Part shown: piece by piece, positions 21,558-32,510 of the stretch | How positions within the stretch are numbered: position 1 is the stretch's first letter | Layout: each line of letters starts with the position of its first letter | Made by a program: the position numbers and the translations under genes | NCBI RefSeq assembly: GCF_963082655.1 | Contig: NC_081555.1 | Span: 148,143,551-148,207,550, forward strand | Origin: Stomoxys calcitrans | Lineage: Eukaryota; Arthropoda; Insecta; Diptera; Muscidae | Length of the DNA: 64,000 nucleotides | Direction of reading: 5' to 3' | The notes under the pieces: generated by a model | Told to the model about the DNA's origin: nothing | The model's input: only the letters and a program-made list of their open reading frames with translations | Databases searched by the model: none

Positions 21558-22374
21558 GATTAGGTCACATTTGTAGGGCACTCATCTAGAATCATCGTTT
21601 GCTTTCCGTTTCACTCCGCTTCAGAGAAAAGAGAAGATCAGAGAGAAAAGAAGATCAGGTGATGAGACGATCAGGGAAAAGAGAAGATTAGCGAGAAGTA
21701 AGATCAGGGAAAAGAGAGGAGAAGTTTATTGAAAAGAGAATATTACAGAGAGGAGAAGAACAGAGAGAAGAGGATATCTGAGAGAAGTGAATATCAGAGG
21801 AAAGAGAAAATGAGGGAGAAGAGAAAATCAAAGAGAATATTGGAGTGAAGAAAATGTAAGAAGAAATCACTTGCCCTTCAAGAGAATTGGTAAGAAGTGA
21901 AGAAAAGATCGGAAAAAGGTCGGAGATAAGAGAAGATCGGAGCGATGAAAAGATCGGGCAGAATATCAGTATTTATGTCAGAAATACCCCCAGGTATTCA
22001 AATAAAGTCTTTGGGGGCAGAGTACAATTCATACACCCAATTTTGCCAAGTATCGTTTGAGGATTCTAAAAAATCATGAAGGCCGATCGAGATAATGTGG
22101 GCCTAAGGTAGGGTTAGGAAACATTGCAAGGAAAGTCGTCTAACAGCCTCGTTTCCTATCCCCCTTATTAGCCCTACGAAAGAAGACATAAGAAGTGAAG
22201 ATAAGATCAGAGAGATGATAAGAAAAAATCAGAGGGACGAGAGGAGGAGAGAAATGAAAGATCAGACGGATGTGAAGGTCAGAGAGATAAAAAGACCAGA
22301 GAAAACGGAATATCAGGGAGAAGAGAAGTTCAGAGAGAAGAGAAGAACAGAGTGTAGGCCGATTGGAAAAATAT

Positions 22375-22500
22375 GAGACTAAAGTAAGATTAGGTTGTCC
22401 CGGTAGCCGAGTTGGTAGCGTGCTCGGATTACTATTGCGGAGATTGATTCCCACCATACTCCTTGGTCTTTATAGAATCAAAGTCAAGTTCTTTGGAAGG
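22375..22500 (+). mobile_element. SINE family B copy, 3-prime truncated
   Basis: The head GGTAGCCGAGTTGGTAGCG, a tRNA-like middle (GTGCTCGGATTACTATTGCG) and a decayed B box (GATTGATTCCCACC) are recognisable. The LINE-like tail is missing and the purine-rich array resumes. Confidence 0.7.
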
Positions 22501-23869
22501 TGGAGATAAGATCGGAAAGATGATTAGAGAAAACAGAAGATCAGAGAGAAGATCGCAGGGAAGAGAAGATCAATAGGTGAGACGATTAGAAAAAGAGAAG
22601 ATTAGGTAAAAGTTAAGATCAGGAAAAAGAGATCATAGTCAAGAGTAGATTTAGGAAAAGAGAAGAGAAGAGAATAACAGAGACAAGATAATATCAAAGA
22701 GAAGTGTATATCAGAGAAAAGAGAAGATTAGTGAGGAGCGAAAATCAAAGAGAAGAAATTGAAGATGGTACAGAAGATTGGAGTGAAGAAAATGTAAAAG
22801 GAGGACACTCGCCCTTCAAGAAAAGAGGTACGAAGTGAAGAAAAAATTGGAGAGAAGGTCAAAGAGAAGAGAAGATCGGAGAGATGAGAACATCAGGCAG
22901 GAGATCAGTATTTATGTCAGAACCGCCCTACAGGGAGTCAAGTAAAATCTTTGGGGGCAGAGTACAATTTTTACACCCAATTTTGTCAAGTATCTGGGGC
23001 AAACTGATTCTCAAAAACCCTCAAACGAACATGTAGGCCGATTGAGGCAATATGGGCCTAAAGTAGGATTAGGTTACATTAGAAGAGCAGTCGTCTAGCA
23101 ACCTCATTTCCTATATGCTTCACTAGCCCTGCAAAAGAAGATATAAGAAGTGAAGATAAGATCAAAGAGATAAAAACATCAGAGAGATGAAAACATCAGA
23201 GAGAAGAAAAGATCAGAGTGATTAGAAAATCAAACAGATATTAAGGTCAGAGAGAAGAGAGGACCAGAGAAAAGGAAATATTAGGGGAAAGAGAAGATTA
23301 GAGAGAAGAGAAGATCAGGTGATGAGAGGATCAGAGAAAGAGAAGATTAGGGAGAAGTTAATATCAGGGAAAAGAGATCATAGAGAAGAAAATATCAAGG
23401 AAAAGAGAAGCACAGAGAAGAAAAGAATAGATCAAAGAAATGTTCAGAGAGTAGTAAAGATCGTAAAGAAGAATGGAGTGAAAAAAATGTAAAACGAAAT
23501 CACTTGCCCTTTACGAGAAGAGGTTAGAAGTAGGGAAATGATCGAAGAGAAGAAGATTCAAGAGAAGAGGAAAGAAGTAGAGAAACAATCGAAGAGAAGG
23601 TGAGAGAGAAGAGAAGATCGGAGATATGAGATCAGGCTGAAGATCACTAAAAAGTCTTGTGGGATAGAGAATAAATCTTTCACAAATTTTGCCTAGCCCA
23701 CTCTCCGTTGGCCTTTCTACGCTTATGGCCAGAGGTGAAGAGAAACGCAGAGAGAAGATAAGATTGGAGGGAAGGTCAATTAATTCTAATGTCAAAACTT
23801 CCCCCAGAATGTGACTATGGGGGTAGAGTACAATTCTTGGTAAAAAAAATTTATGCGGGAAACTGTTGG

Positions 23870-24480
23870 CCCTTTTAGTGTTATAAGACATGCGAGGGCT
23901 GCTATATAAATTTCTGGCCTGGCAATGAAAATGCAAATGGTTTTATTGTCATACGGGAAACTGTTGTCCCTTTATTGTTATAAGACATACGAGGGCTGCT
24001 ATCTAAATTTCTGGCCTGATAATGAAAATGCAAATGATTTTATTGCTTTATTGTTATCCAGAAAGCTGTCGGCCCTTTATGGTTATAAGCCATACGAGGG
24101 CTGCTATATAGCAAAGAAGAGACTGAAGGCATTAGCGAAGCCAGCCCAGCTTTCTTGGGGGGCTAAAACCCTTCGAATGGCAACAGAATTAGGAAATTTT
24201 TATCAAAAACATGAAATTTTTAAAATTCTAAGTGGGCTAAAAATTTTCTGAAGATCGCTTAGCCCACTTCTCAGGGGCATTTCTACGCTTATGGCTAGAG
24301 GTGAAGAGAAAACCAGAGAGAAGATAAGATTGGAGAAAAGATAATTCTATTGTATGAACATCCCCAGAATGTGACTATGGGGGAAGAGTACAATTCTTGT
24401 TTAAAAAAAATGCATCCAGAGAACTGTTAACCCTTTATAGTTATAAGACATACAAGGGCTGCTATATTTCTACCCTGATA
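23870..24480 (+). repeat. ~100-bp direct repeats (CGAGGGCTGCTATAT)
   Basis: The word ACGAGGGCTGCTAT, or a one-base variant, begins near 23892, 23989, 24094 and 24452. It is associated each time with AAACTGTTGGCCCTTTA and TTATAAGACATA. The first three copies are about 100 bp apart. A second duplicated segment (TTCTACGCTTATGGC and GGTGAAGAGAAA) occurs near 23715 and 24283. Together they indicate a larger duplicated block joining this region to the purine-rich array. Confidence 0.65.
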
Positions 24481-24519
24481 ATGAAAAATAATAATCTTCG
24501 CTTTGACAGGGAAAAAAAC

Positions 24520-24830
24520 TTGAAAAACTAGATTCGGCGGAGCCCGACCAGAATTCGAACTTGGGCGAGAGCCGCTGTCGTTGTCTGGCGTTCGAAGCCA
24601 TTGACACAACTTCTGAGAGATGCACAAAACATGTGTATGCCATGGGAGTAGTGTAGTTGAGTAGACAACAAATTTGCAACTATACACACAAACACATGCA
24701 TTGGGAATAGAACAGCTACCAGACAAGGTGTCGAGCGTATTAGTGTGGTACTTATATCATAGAGGCGTTTTCCCAAATAATTCGATATAAGTAGTTGTAC
24801 TTATATCGAATTATTTATACCAACGCACGG
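24520..24830 (-). repeat. dispersed repeat C, possible tRNA-like module
   Basis: This segment is homologous, in opposite orientation, to 43335-43510; shared words include GCATTGGGAATAGAACAGCT-like and GTGTCGAGC...ACTTATATCAT. On the minus strand, 24620-24530 contains GTTGTGTCAATGGCTTCGAA and CCAAGTTCGAATTCTGG, the latter similar to a B box. A tRNA-related origin is therefore possible but not proven. Confidence 0.5.
24779..24812. other. 15-bp perfect palindrome at repeat C edge
   Basis: AATTCGATATAAGTA and its exact reverse complement are separated by GTTG. One arm (TACTTATATCGAATT) recurs at the edge of the second repeat C copy near 43337, so the palindrome may mark a terminus or a foldback event. 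Confidence 0.8.
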
Positions 24831-24944
24831 TCCTTGAAGCCTTCACCTCTAAAAGTACCGATGAGATTTCCACCAAGTATCGAAATGCGTCATGCTATGG
24901 TTGGTGTTGTGGTATCTTTTGGCTTTACTTTTCTATTGCAAAAT

Positions 24945-25505
24945 ACTTCGAACATACTAACCTAGTCTTTCCGTTTGTAACATCTCGATATACTGATCTA
25001 GCACCCTCGACCGACTCGATATTTTGAATCGATTTAGCCATGCCCATCTTATCGTCTGTCGAAGTCACGATAGCGCTCGAATGAATGAATGAAGATATCC
25101 GCTTTAAATTCTGCACAGATACTTTTTATTAATATAGGTAGTTGGGGATGGCAAATGGGCCATATCGGTTCAGATTTGGATATAGCTCCCCTATAATACG
25201 ATCTCCCGATTTGACATCTTGAGCTCAAGGGAGCAGCAATTTTTCTACGATTTCAATGAAATGTTTTGTTATGATTTTCAACAAATGTGTCAAGTACGAT
25301 GAAAATTGCCCAATAGACTCATAAGCGACCCTATAATCCGATCTTCCAATGAGTCTTCTACGGCCCTTAGGATCTACATTTTGTACCTGATTGGGCAGAA
25401 ATTTGGTACGTAAAATACACATATGTCTTCAATTAAGTTCATTTGTGGAAAGTTTTTGCAGATTCCTTGGTGATGGGTTCCCAAGATTCGGCCCTGCCAC
25501 ATTTT
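24945..25505 (+). mobile_element. TR153 element, short, second subfamily
   Basis: The head begins part-way in (ACATACTAACCTAGTCTTTC, near 24952, as after the inverted repeat in the copy at 13455). It then has CATGCCCATCTTATCGTCTG, two diverged modules and a 3-prime end of GATGGGTTCCCAAGATTCGG followed by CCCTGCCA. The last ~20 bp are lost where mariner DNA begins. The first ~40 bp of the element are missing. Confidence 0.75.
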
Positions 25506-25509
25506 CACT

Positions 25510-25985
25510 TGATATATGCACTTTTGCTTTCGCTCAAACCAATTGCCGAAGCACTTTTTCCACTCCAACTGAGACACCTCCAAAACATGGTTATTGAACG
25601 CTTCAACAGAATTTTCTGGCCACAAAAATCATTGACCACACATTTTTAGCTTTATGTGGGGGAACAAAAAGCAGTCATTCAGTGCCAAGTAAGAGCTGTG
25701 CGGCAGATGATCCATCAATTCAACATTTTGGCCGAACAAAAAAGCGCTGGTTTGAGACGATGTGTGAGAACTCGCATTGTTATGTTGAACAATGATTCGT
25801 CTTGTTGGTTTTTCGAATTTCTCACAAGACTTCAGGCAATCCAATTGTGATGTACCACTCACAATTGACCTTGCTACGTTGCCTAATCAGAACATTTGTC
25901 ACATGACCAGTTTTGCCGAAGAAACAGGCGACCATTTAAAATGGTCGCCTGTTTCGTTGGATTTTGCTCGACTTTGAAGACTTTA
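25510..25985 (-). pseudogene. mariner transposase, C-terminal half, dead
   Basis: On the minus strand the conceptual translation shows AKLVM and FKWSPVSSAK-type remnants of the ACFFGKTGHV block near 25900-25940. Next come VQHNNASSHTSSQTSAFLFG (25770-25700), LALNDCFLFPHIK (25650) and, in another frame, VEAFNNHVLEVSQLEWKKCF (25600-25530). In mariners the D-N-A-S-S-H-T block carries the second catalytic aspartate, here asparagine. The third lies in the Y-S-P-D-L-A-P-N-D block, where the sequence here reads HSSYLALND, so that residue is also lost. Together with frame breaks this makes the gene inactive. The N-terminal DNA-binding half is absent. It abuts a TR153 3-prime end on the left. Confidence 0.85.
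25921..25955. other. 17-bp perfect palindrome in mariner remnant
   Basis: GAAACAGGCGACCATTT is followed by a single A and then its exact reverse complement. The left arm is mariner coding sequence (reverse of the ATGGTCGCCTGTTTC word), so the palindrome arose by local inverted duplication, probably template switching. Confidence 0.85.
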
Positions 25986-26583
25986 ATAGACGTATCAGTC
26001 ATTGTGTCCGTCATTACAGGTCATTGTCTAATCAGAATGTCAGCATGTTTTCTTATTAGACTGACCTGTAATGACGGACATAATGACTGATACGTCTATT
26101 CAAGCCAGTGACAGCAAATCGATAGGCTTCTTCAAGTAGAGATTAGGCCACATAGTTTTGGAATGCTCACAGCTCCCTCTTTGTGACCATCTATCATTCG
26201 TTGTTCTTCGGGACTGATCTTGAAAACTTAGCTTACATGTCGCTAGAGGCATACCCACAGATTCCCGTGTCCCTGGACTGAAGGTTGGCAGCAACGACTA
26301 TTGCAGAAGCTGTGAGGGCATCGAAGAAGAAGAGACTGTGTGTGTGTGTCCCGCACTAGCAGTCAGAAGGAGTTCCCCTTTAGGTTCTCATTTCTTTGAA
26401 AACCTGTCTGATTCGGCGGATGTGAACATTCGCTAGTTATTGGGCTTTTTAAAGCGGTCTGATTAGTTCAACGGTAGAAATTAGAAGGCATCTTCCTTCT
26501 TCTGTTCCTGTGGTATCACAATGGACGAAAACGTCTAAGTGAGTATGATGGCAGACTACCACTTAAACCTAACCTAACCCAGC
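25986..26583 (+). mobile_element. LOA-like LINE 3-prime end, rearranged by inversion
   Basis: Three segments of the same LINE 3-prime region are joined in alternating orientation. At 25989-26040 there is a forward piece (GTCATTGTGTCCGTCATTAC), and at 26045-26282 a reverse piece that includes TAGGCCACATAGTTTTGGAA and CTAGAGGCATACCCACAG. A forward piece at 26283-26583 runs to the true 3-prime end: CTGTGGTATCACAATGGAC, GTCTAAGTGAGTATGATGGC, CTTAAACCTAACCTAACC. The cysteine segment (ACTATTGCAGAAGCTGTG) lies in the last piece. No open frame is useful. The geometry resembles the 5-prime inversions produced by twin priming, plus a second snap-back. Confidence 0.75.
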
Positions 26584-26655
26584 TAAAATATTGCACATAG
26601 TCTTCTGTTACGACTTCCAACAACTGTGCCATGAACGGTTCAAATAGGTTAGTGG
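26584..26655 (+). repeat. TR153 module scrap
   Basis: A partial module (AGCTAAAATATTGCACATAG, CGACTTCCAACAACTGTGCC, GTTCAAATAGG) joins the LINE 3-prime end to the G-rich repeat family. Confidence 0.6.
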
Positions 26656-28077
26656 AGTATTTTGAGAAAATTGGTCCCCAAAGTGGGTATCAGTTCTTGC
26701 TCTGCCCCCCAATACCTTTCATATAAGCCCCACATTGACATGGTCGGTAAATATGCCCGATTTAGGGGGTTGGGGTGGTCCAATCACTAAACCCTGAAAA
26801 TATATCAGCAACGTGCTCTATTCTCGTATATTTGAATCCCATATTGCCATTGGCACTGGATATTAAATACGTTTTCTTATCTCAAATACCATTCACTTAA
26901 ATCCCTTATTGAAAAAGCCAGCAAATATGTCCGGCTTGGGGTATGGGCTCTAAAAACTATGAATATCGAGCTCCACAGTCTTGAAGACCCAAATTGTCTT
27001 GGTTAGCAAATACGTCCTACTTGGGGGTTGTTATGGTGAAGGGACGTTCCCTAGACAGTTGGTTCCGAATGTTGATGTCAGATTCATGGTCTACTCCCAA
27101 ATAGCCTTCATTTGAGCTCCATTTTTCCCATAGTCGGCAAACATAACCGGTTTGGGGGATGGGGCGGCCACTCAGTGATTTGGCTTTGAAAATATAATCA
27201 GATTCGTATTTGAGCCTCATATTGCAATGGTCAGCAAATAATTACTATTTGGGTGGTGTTATGGGGGTGGGGTGGCCCCATAGACGCTTTTCCCAAACAT
27301 TGATATCAGATTCGTGCTTTACTTCCAAAGACCTTTCATTTGAGCCCCATATTGCTTTGGTCGTAAATTTGTCTTCTTTAGGGTATGTTCTCGGGTATGG
27401 GCGGCCCCCCAAACACTTGGTCCCACATCTGGATATCAGATTCGTATTCTACACTCAAATACCTTCTATTTAAGCCCCATATTGCCAAAGTCAGTAAATA
27501 AGTCCTGTTTGGGGGGTGTTTTAGGGAAGGGTGGACCCCCAAAAACTTAGTCCCCAATTTGGATATCAGATTCGCATTTTACTTGAAAATACCTTTCATT
27601 TGAGTTCCATATTGCCATGGTCGGTAAATATGTCCGATTTAGGGTTGTTTTGGGGGTTGGGGTGGTCTCCCAAACACTTGGTCTGACAATTGGATATCAG
27701 ATACGTTTTCTTATCCTAAATACCTTTCATTTGAGTCCCATATTGTCGTGATTGGTGTATATATATATTTGGTAGATTTTTGGGGTGGGGCGCCCCCCCT
27801 AGGTACCCCATACAAAATCGGGATATCAAATTTTTTTTGTAGGTTACTATAAGAGGGCATACAAAATTTCGCTTAAATCGCACCACCAATTTCCGAGATC
27901 TGGCGTTTTTAGAAATTAGGGTAAGGGGGAGGGTCCCCTCCCCCTTCAGATATCAAAAAATTTAGTACCATATTTCCACAACGGGATCATTGTGCACCAT
28001 CTGTGAAAATTTCAAGAAAATCGGTTCAGTCTATAAGAAACACACAAACAAACGCAAATTGATTTTTATAACCTCCA
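26656..28077 (+). repeat. G-rich 130-bp-period repeat element (TR130), forward
   Basis: The landmark GAGCCCCATATTGC or a variant starts near 27212, 27342, 27472, 27602 and 27734, giving a period of 130-132 bp. Each unit has TGGATATCAGATTCG, ACCTTTCATTTGAG and a G-rich stretch (GGGGGTTGGGGTGGTC). The element ends with AAAATCGGTTCAGTCTATAA and ACAAACAAACGCAAATTG, a tail shared with the copy ending at 50935. A TR153 element begins immediately in the terminal T run. Early units (before 27100) are irregular. Confidence 0.8.
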
Positions 28078-29362
28078 CCATAGGTTTGAGGTATACTAAT
28101 TTCGTCATTCTGTTTGTAACACCTCGAAATATGCGTCTAAGACCCCATATATTCTTGATAGTCGTGACATTTTAAGTCGAACTAGCCATGTCCGTCCGTC
28201 TGTCTGTCGAAAGCACGCTAACTTTTGAAGGAGTAGAACTAGCCGCTTGAAATTTTGCACAAATACTTTTTATTAATGTAGGTCGGTTGGGATTGTAAAT
28301 CGGCCATATCGGTCTTTGTTGTGATATAGCTGTCATATAAACCAATCTTGGGTCTTGACTTCTTGAGACACTAGAGGGCGCAATTCTCGTCGGATTTGAC
28401 TGAAATTTGGCACATAGTGTTTTGATATCACTTCCAACAACTGTGCGTAGTATGGTCCTAATCCGGCTATAACCTGATATAGCTGCCATATGAACCGATC
28501 TTGGGTCTTGACTTCTTGAGCCTCTAGAGGGCGCAATTCTCATCCGATTGGAATGAAATTTGGCACATAGTGTTTTGTTATGATATTCAACAACTGTGCC
28601 CAATATGATTCAAATCGGTTCATAACCTGATATAGCTGCCATATAACCGATCTGGGATCTTGACTTCTTGAGCCTCTAGAGGGCGCAATTCTTATCCGAT
28701 TGGAATGAAATTTTGCACATAGTGTTTTGATATCACTTCCAACAACTGTGCGAAGTATGGTCCTAATCGTTCTATAACCTGATATAGCTGCCATATGAAC
28801 CGATCTTGGGTCTTGACTTTTTGAGCCTCTAGAGGGCGCAATACTTATCCGATTGGAATGAAATTTTGCAAGACGTGTTTCGCTATGACTTCCAACAACT
28901 GTGCCCAATAAGCTTCAAATCGGTTCATAACCTGATATAGCTGCCATATAAACCGATCTGGGATCTTGACTTCTTGAGCGTGTAGAGCTCGTAATTATTA
29001 TCCGATGTGCCTGAAATTTTGTACGACGGATCCTCTCATGACCATCAACATACGTGTTTATTATGGTCTGAATCGGTGTATAGCCTGATACAGCTCCCAT
29101 ATAAATCGATCTCTCTATTTTACTTCTTGAGCCCCCAAAGGGCGCAATTGGGTGACATTTTACGCAGGTCGCCAACATATAATTTAATTGTGGTCCGAAC
29201 CGGACCATATCTTGATATCGCTCTTAGAGCAGAGCAAATATTTTCTTTTATCCTTTTTTTTTTTGTCTAAGAAGAGATGCCGGGAAAGGAACTCGCCAAA
29301 TGCGATCCATGGTGGAGGGTATATGAGTTTCGGCCCGGCCGAACTAAGCACGCTTTTACTTG
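28078..29362 (+). mobile_element. TR153 element, complete but mutated start
   Basis: The start is ATAACCTCCACCATAGG (one base off the ATACCC consensus), followed by TTTGAGGTATACTAA. The head has CCATGTCCGTCCGTCTGTC. About five modules follow (TTGAGCCTCTAGAGGGCGCA). The end shows CCATGGTGGAGGGTATATGA, TTCGGCCCGGCCGAACTAAG, CACGCTTTTACTTG. Two minus-strand open frames of 122 and 143 codons are 51-residue repeats from the modules. Confidence 0.87.
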
Positions 29363-29567
29363 TTGTATAATAGATATAGCTCCCGTGTCGCTCGATTATC
29401 CTTGTTCGGTTCGTAGAAGCTTTAATTTTTGCTAGTTTGACATAAGTTTGATATGTAAAATAAAATTAGGCCCTTCAATTGAATTTATTTTGTATTCATT
29501 TATAGCAGAATCCATGGTGGTGGGTTGCTTAGATTTCGCCCGGCCGATCGTACCACGCTTTTACTTG
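29363..29567 (+). mobile_element. TR153 second-subfamily 3-prime end fragment
   Basis: ATAGATATAGCTCCCGTGTC, TTCGGTTCGTAGAAGC and CCATGGTGGTGGGTTGC are followed by TTTCGCCCGGCCGATCG and CACGCTTTTACTTG. It corresponds to the last ~200 bp of the copies at 13455-14941 and 61.18-62.58 kb. It lies directly against the 3-prime end of the preceding element, so the preceding copy may have inserted into it or recombined with it. Confidence 0.75.
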
Positions 29568-31100
29568 TTATTCAAAAAAATTCATTGAAAGGATTTAACC
29601 CCACAATTTGCCATGTTGCCAAGTTTTCTTGCTTATAAAAATTCCAAGTTTTCAAATCATGCTTTATCTCCTTGCGGTATTTTACGATCCGATTATGTTC
29701 TATGTTTACTTGGTGCGTTGCCGAGCATTTCTAAGAATCAATGAACTCTTTCTAATAGAGTAAAAAACAAAGAATTATAAATATTTTATTATATATAACT
29801 ATAAATAAATATGTGTGAGTGTGTGTGTGTGAGTGAGTTTATTAAGAAGCATAAAGCCTTATCATGAAAAAAAAAAAAAATTTAAGGAAAATGTGCTCCC
29901 CATACATAATTGACCACAAATAAAGACGTCCAGCAATGGAACTTCTTGGATTTATATATGAGTGGGTATAAAAAAAAAACAAGAAACCGCAAAAAATTAT
30001 GAGACGACTTGGGGGAGAGTTAGAAGGAGGGGGTAGTAGGAGGACTAGAAGAAACAAAATGCAATTTGCCAAAAATACACAAAAAAATCTTTGTATGTGT
30101 GAATCTATTTTGATTTCTGAAAATATAATGAAAATTAAATATAGTTTCGAACCAATACTTTTACCGAAACAAGCTCTTCCCCATAGCTTTGCCTCTCTTG
30201 AATGGTAGTGTTTGAGTGTTTTTAGCTGATTAAGGCTTAAAACAACATTTTGCTGTTTCATTCATATTGTCATTTTACCGGCAAGTCTTTGCTCTTAACA
30301 ATGCCATGACTAGTTTTTTGCCGCCGCCGCCAAGAATAATTTAAATTTGGACGGCGTGGCAGTTTTTCGCAGTTACTATTACAAGTGCTACGCTAGATCA
30401 GCAACAATAACACTTTGATCATACACACGACAAGCACTCTTGGCACACTTACACCAACACACACTTTCAACACTCTCATGACCAATACCAACAGGGGCCA
30501 AGCGCTAAGAGGACTTGTTGCATTCTTTTATACAATAACTGTGAGTGGCGGAGAGAGCATTGTGATATAATAGAACCTAAGCAACATCTCTCTCTCCCTT
30601 TCTCTCTCACACACATCTACCTAGGCCTTATGGGCTCTTATCATCATTCTCTCCTGCTATTCGTAAGAGTCTGGCATGATGAGTGTAAACCCTACTCATA
30701 CAGTTACACTGGGTATGGTGGTGAGGTAGCTGTAGTTAAGCCACAGTTTGGTTTTGTCATTCGTCGATCACAAGAGCAAACGTTAACAACGTGTGCCACA
30801 AGGGCTAAAATAAAACAAAAGCGCGCGTTTAAAACAAAAATTAAGAATTAAAAAAAACATCAACAATTGTTTGATATAAACTGAACCGAAAAAGCAACTC
30901 AAATTATAAACAACAAAAATGTTGTGTTCAAAAAATCTGAAAAAACGAGGTCTATAAACAATCTTATAAGGAAAAAAAGTGTTTTAATCAAATTTTCTGC
31001 CATTCAAGTCAAACAACTCATTTGCTCCTGTTTTTAGACTGTGTTCTTGTTGTCGCTTTCAATTTACATGTCTTTGGTTCGCCTCGTTTTCGGCAACATT
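29568..31100. other. unique DNA, no gene recognised
   Basis: There is no repeat family here except a GTGTGTGTG tract near 29818-29830 and A-runs. CA-rich and CTCTCTCTC words occur at 30585-30615. Open frames up to 139 codons on the minus strand (30261-29842) have no domain. The unique character and its position upstream of a possible leader exon make regulatory DNA plausible, but nothing specific can be shown. Confidence 0.4.
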
Positions 31101-31623
31101 TTTGTTGAATTCTGCGGTTATTTGACACCAGTCCGTCTCAACCAGCAACGCTCGTTTATTCGTTATTCTGCATTTAGCACTTTAGACTTTTGTAAAGCGA
31201 TTTTTTGCTGAATCAACAAACTCAGCTTAGACAGAAGAAGTCTTCAGCCAGCGAAAAAAGAGGCCAATAAGATTTTTAAAGTTGTATAAACTTTTCCTAA
31301 AGTGATTTCTCAAAAAGCAACAACGACAAAAAATTGACTCAAATAAAAACTGAAATAATTTCTTGCATAAGTTTTAATTATACCACCTGTGTGACTGTGT
31401 GTTTGCTCGTGTTTTTTTTTGCTTGCCTCGATTGATTGCATCTATAATTAATTTGTATATTAAAGTATATGACGTTTGATTAAAAACGAAAAAAAAAAAC
31501 AAAACCAAAGACACCAGCCGAGAACAAAACCAACCACCTCTAATTACGAATCAAACAAAAACAATGAAAATAATCTAAAATATCAACAAGTGGCTTTTTG
31601 ACAAACATTTCAAGTTTATAAAG
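31100..31623 (+). other. candidate 5-prime UTR exon with splice donor
   Basis: This unique stretch has the A-rich, CAACAACGACAAAAAATTG-type composition typical of fly leaders. It has an initiator-like CCAGTCCGTCTC near 31130 and ends in TATAAAG/GTAAGATTG, a good match to a splice donor. There is no start codon with a long frame, so it would be a non-coding first exon whose coding exons lie beyond the window or far downstream. This is a weak inference from composition and one splice-site match. Confidence 0.2.
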
Positions 31624-32211
31624 GTAAGATTGCTGTTAATTTTTTTCTGCTGCTCGAAACCATAACTTTTTTTTAATAGCCTATATCAACGGTAAATGAA
31701 ATTTTTTTCAAAGACATGTTAGGTATTAGCGAAAGTTTTCTGCCAAGAGATCTATAAGACCCAATTTTTCTGAAATTTACCTAAAGGACATGTATAAGAC
31801 CCCGGAAAAGCTCGATACGGTCAAAATCAAACGGCATTGGAATATAGTATAAATGCCATATAAGTAGGTCGAAAGACTTTTTGAGGTCACAAAAGTAGTG
31901 CAGGAACCAAATGCCACCCTAATGTTTTAGTTTCCTTGTCCTGTAGACCCATTTTTTAGAAAGACAATCGAAATAAGACCAAATTTGAATATAGCTTCCT
32001 TTTCTCGATTTTTCGATTTCTCTACACAACTCTTGGCTATGGTATAAAATCTGGTGGTAGATATTTCAAGTACCGCCCAGCACATTTTACTGTAATTTTT
32101 TCTTTACCCTCGTTTCTCACACCTTGTCAACTACCAGTCGGCCACTACTAGAAATTCTGCTCTATTTTTAATGGCTAAAACCTTGGGATCCTGAAGAAAA
32201 ATAATATAAAA
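31624..32211. other. unclassified AT-rich DNA
   Basis: No gene was recognised. Words such as TATAAGACCC and TTTTCGATTTCTC hint at very decayed TR153-like sequence, but no period can be read. Confidence 0.35.
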
Positions 32212-32256
32212 GAGTGTTAAGTTGGAACGAGCCGAACCTTATGTTCCCACCAGCCA
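32212..32256 (-). repeat. decayed TR153 3-prime terminus
   Basis: GTGTTAAGTTGGAACGAGCC, GAACCTTATGTTCCCACCAG is a mutated version of the reversed 3-prime end seen at 472-520 and 55036-55085. Only the terminus remains, abutting a SINE. Confidence 0.6.
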
Positions 32257-32269
32257 GAAATGAATAAAA

Positions 32270-32510
32270 GTTTAACGAGACCCCTTCTAAATGCTGGCAA
32301 CATTTGTGAGGTAATATGCCATGGAAAACTTCTCTCCGAAGAGGTGTCGGCACCCTATTCGTACTCGGCTATAAAAAGGACGCCCCTTATCATTGAGCTT
32401 AAACTTGAATCGGACTGCACTCATTGATAGGTGAGAAGTTTGCCCCTGTTCCTTAATGGAATGTTAATGGGCAAATTTGCAATTTGCAATTTTTTGCAGT
32501 ATAAATTTGC
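32270..32510 (+). mobile_element. SINE family A, 5-prime truncated
   Basis: The tRNA-like head is missing. The body starts near CCCTTCTAAATGCTGGC and runs through TTCTCTCCGAAGAGGTGTCG, GAGCTTAAACTTGAATCGG and CCTGTTCCTTAATGGAATG to the TTTGCAATTTGC 3-prime end. It lies directly next to the 3-prime side of the RTE-like LINE. Confidence 0.8.

Larger units (their letters stand above)
20630..23700 (+). repeat. purine-rich (AGAGAAGATC-type) degenerate tandem array
   Basis: About 3 kb is nearly all A and G on the plus strand, built from words such as AGAGAAGATCAGAGAGAAG. It is not a simple microsatellite. A block of about 155 bp containing CACTTGCCCTTCAAGAGAAG occurs at 20829-20985 and again at 21169-21325. 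The landmark CACTTGCCCTT or a close relative also recurs near 21868, 22808 and 23501. Family B SINE copies are embedded in it. On the complementary strand it gives spurious serine/phenylalanine/leucine-rich frames. Confidence 0.85.

Noticed and set aside
29842..30261. 139-codon minus-strand frame
   Set aside because: Low-complexity Phe/Leu/Ser stretches from A-runs; no motif and no codon pattern.
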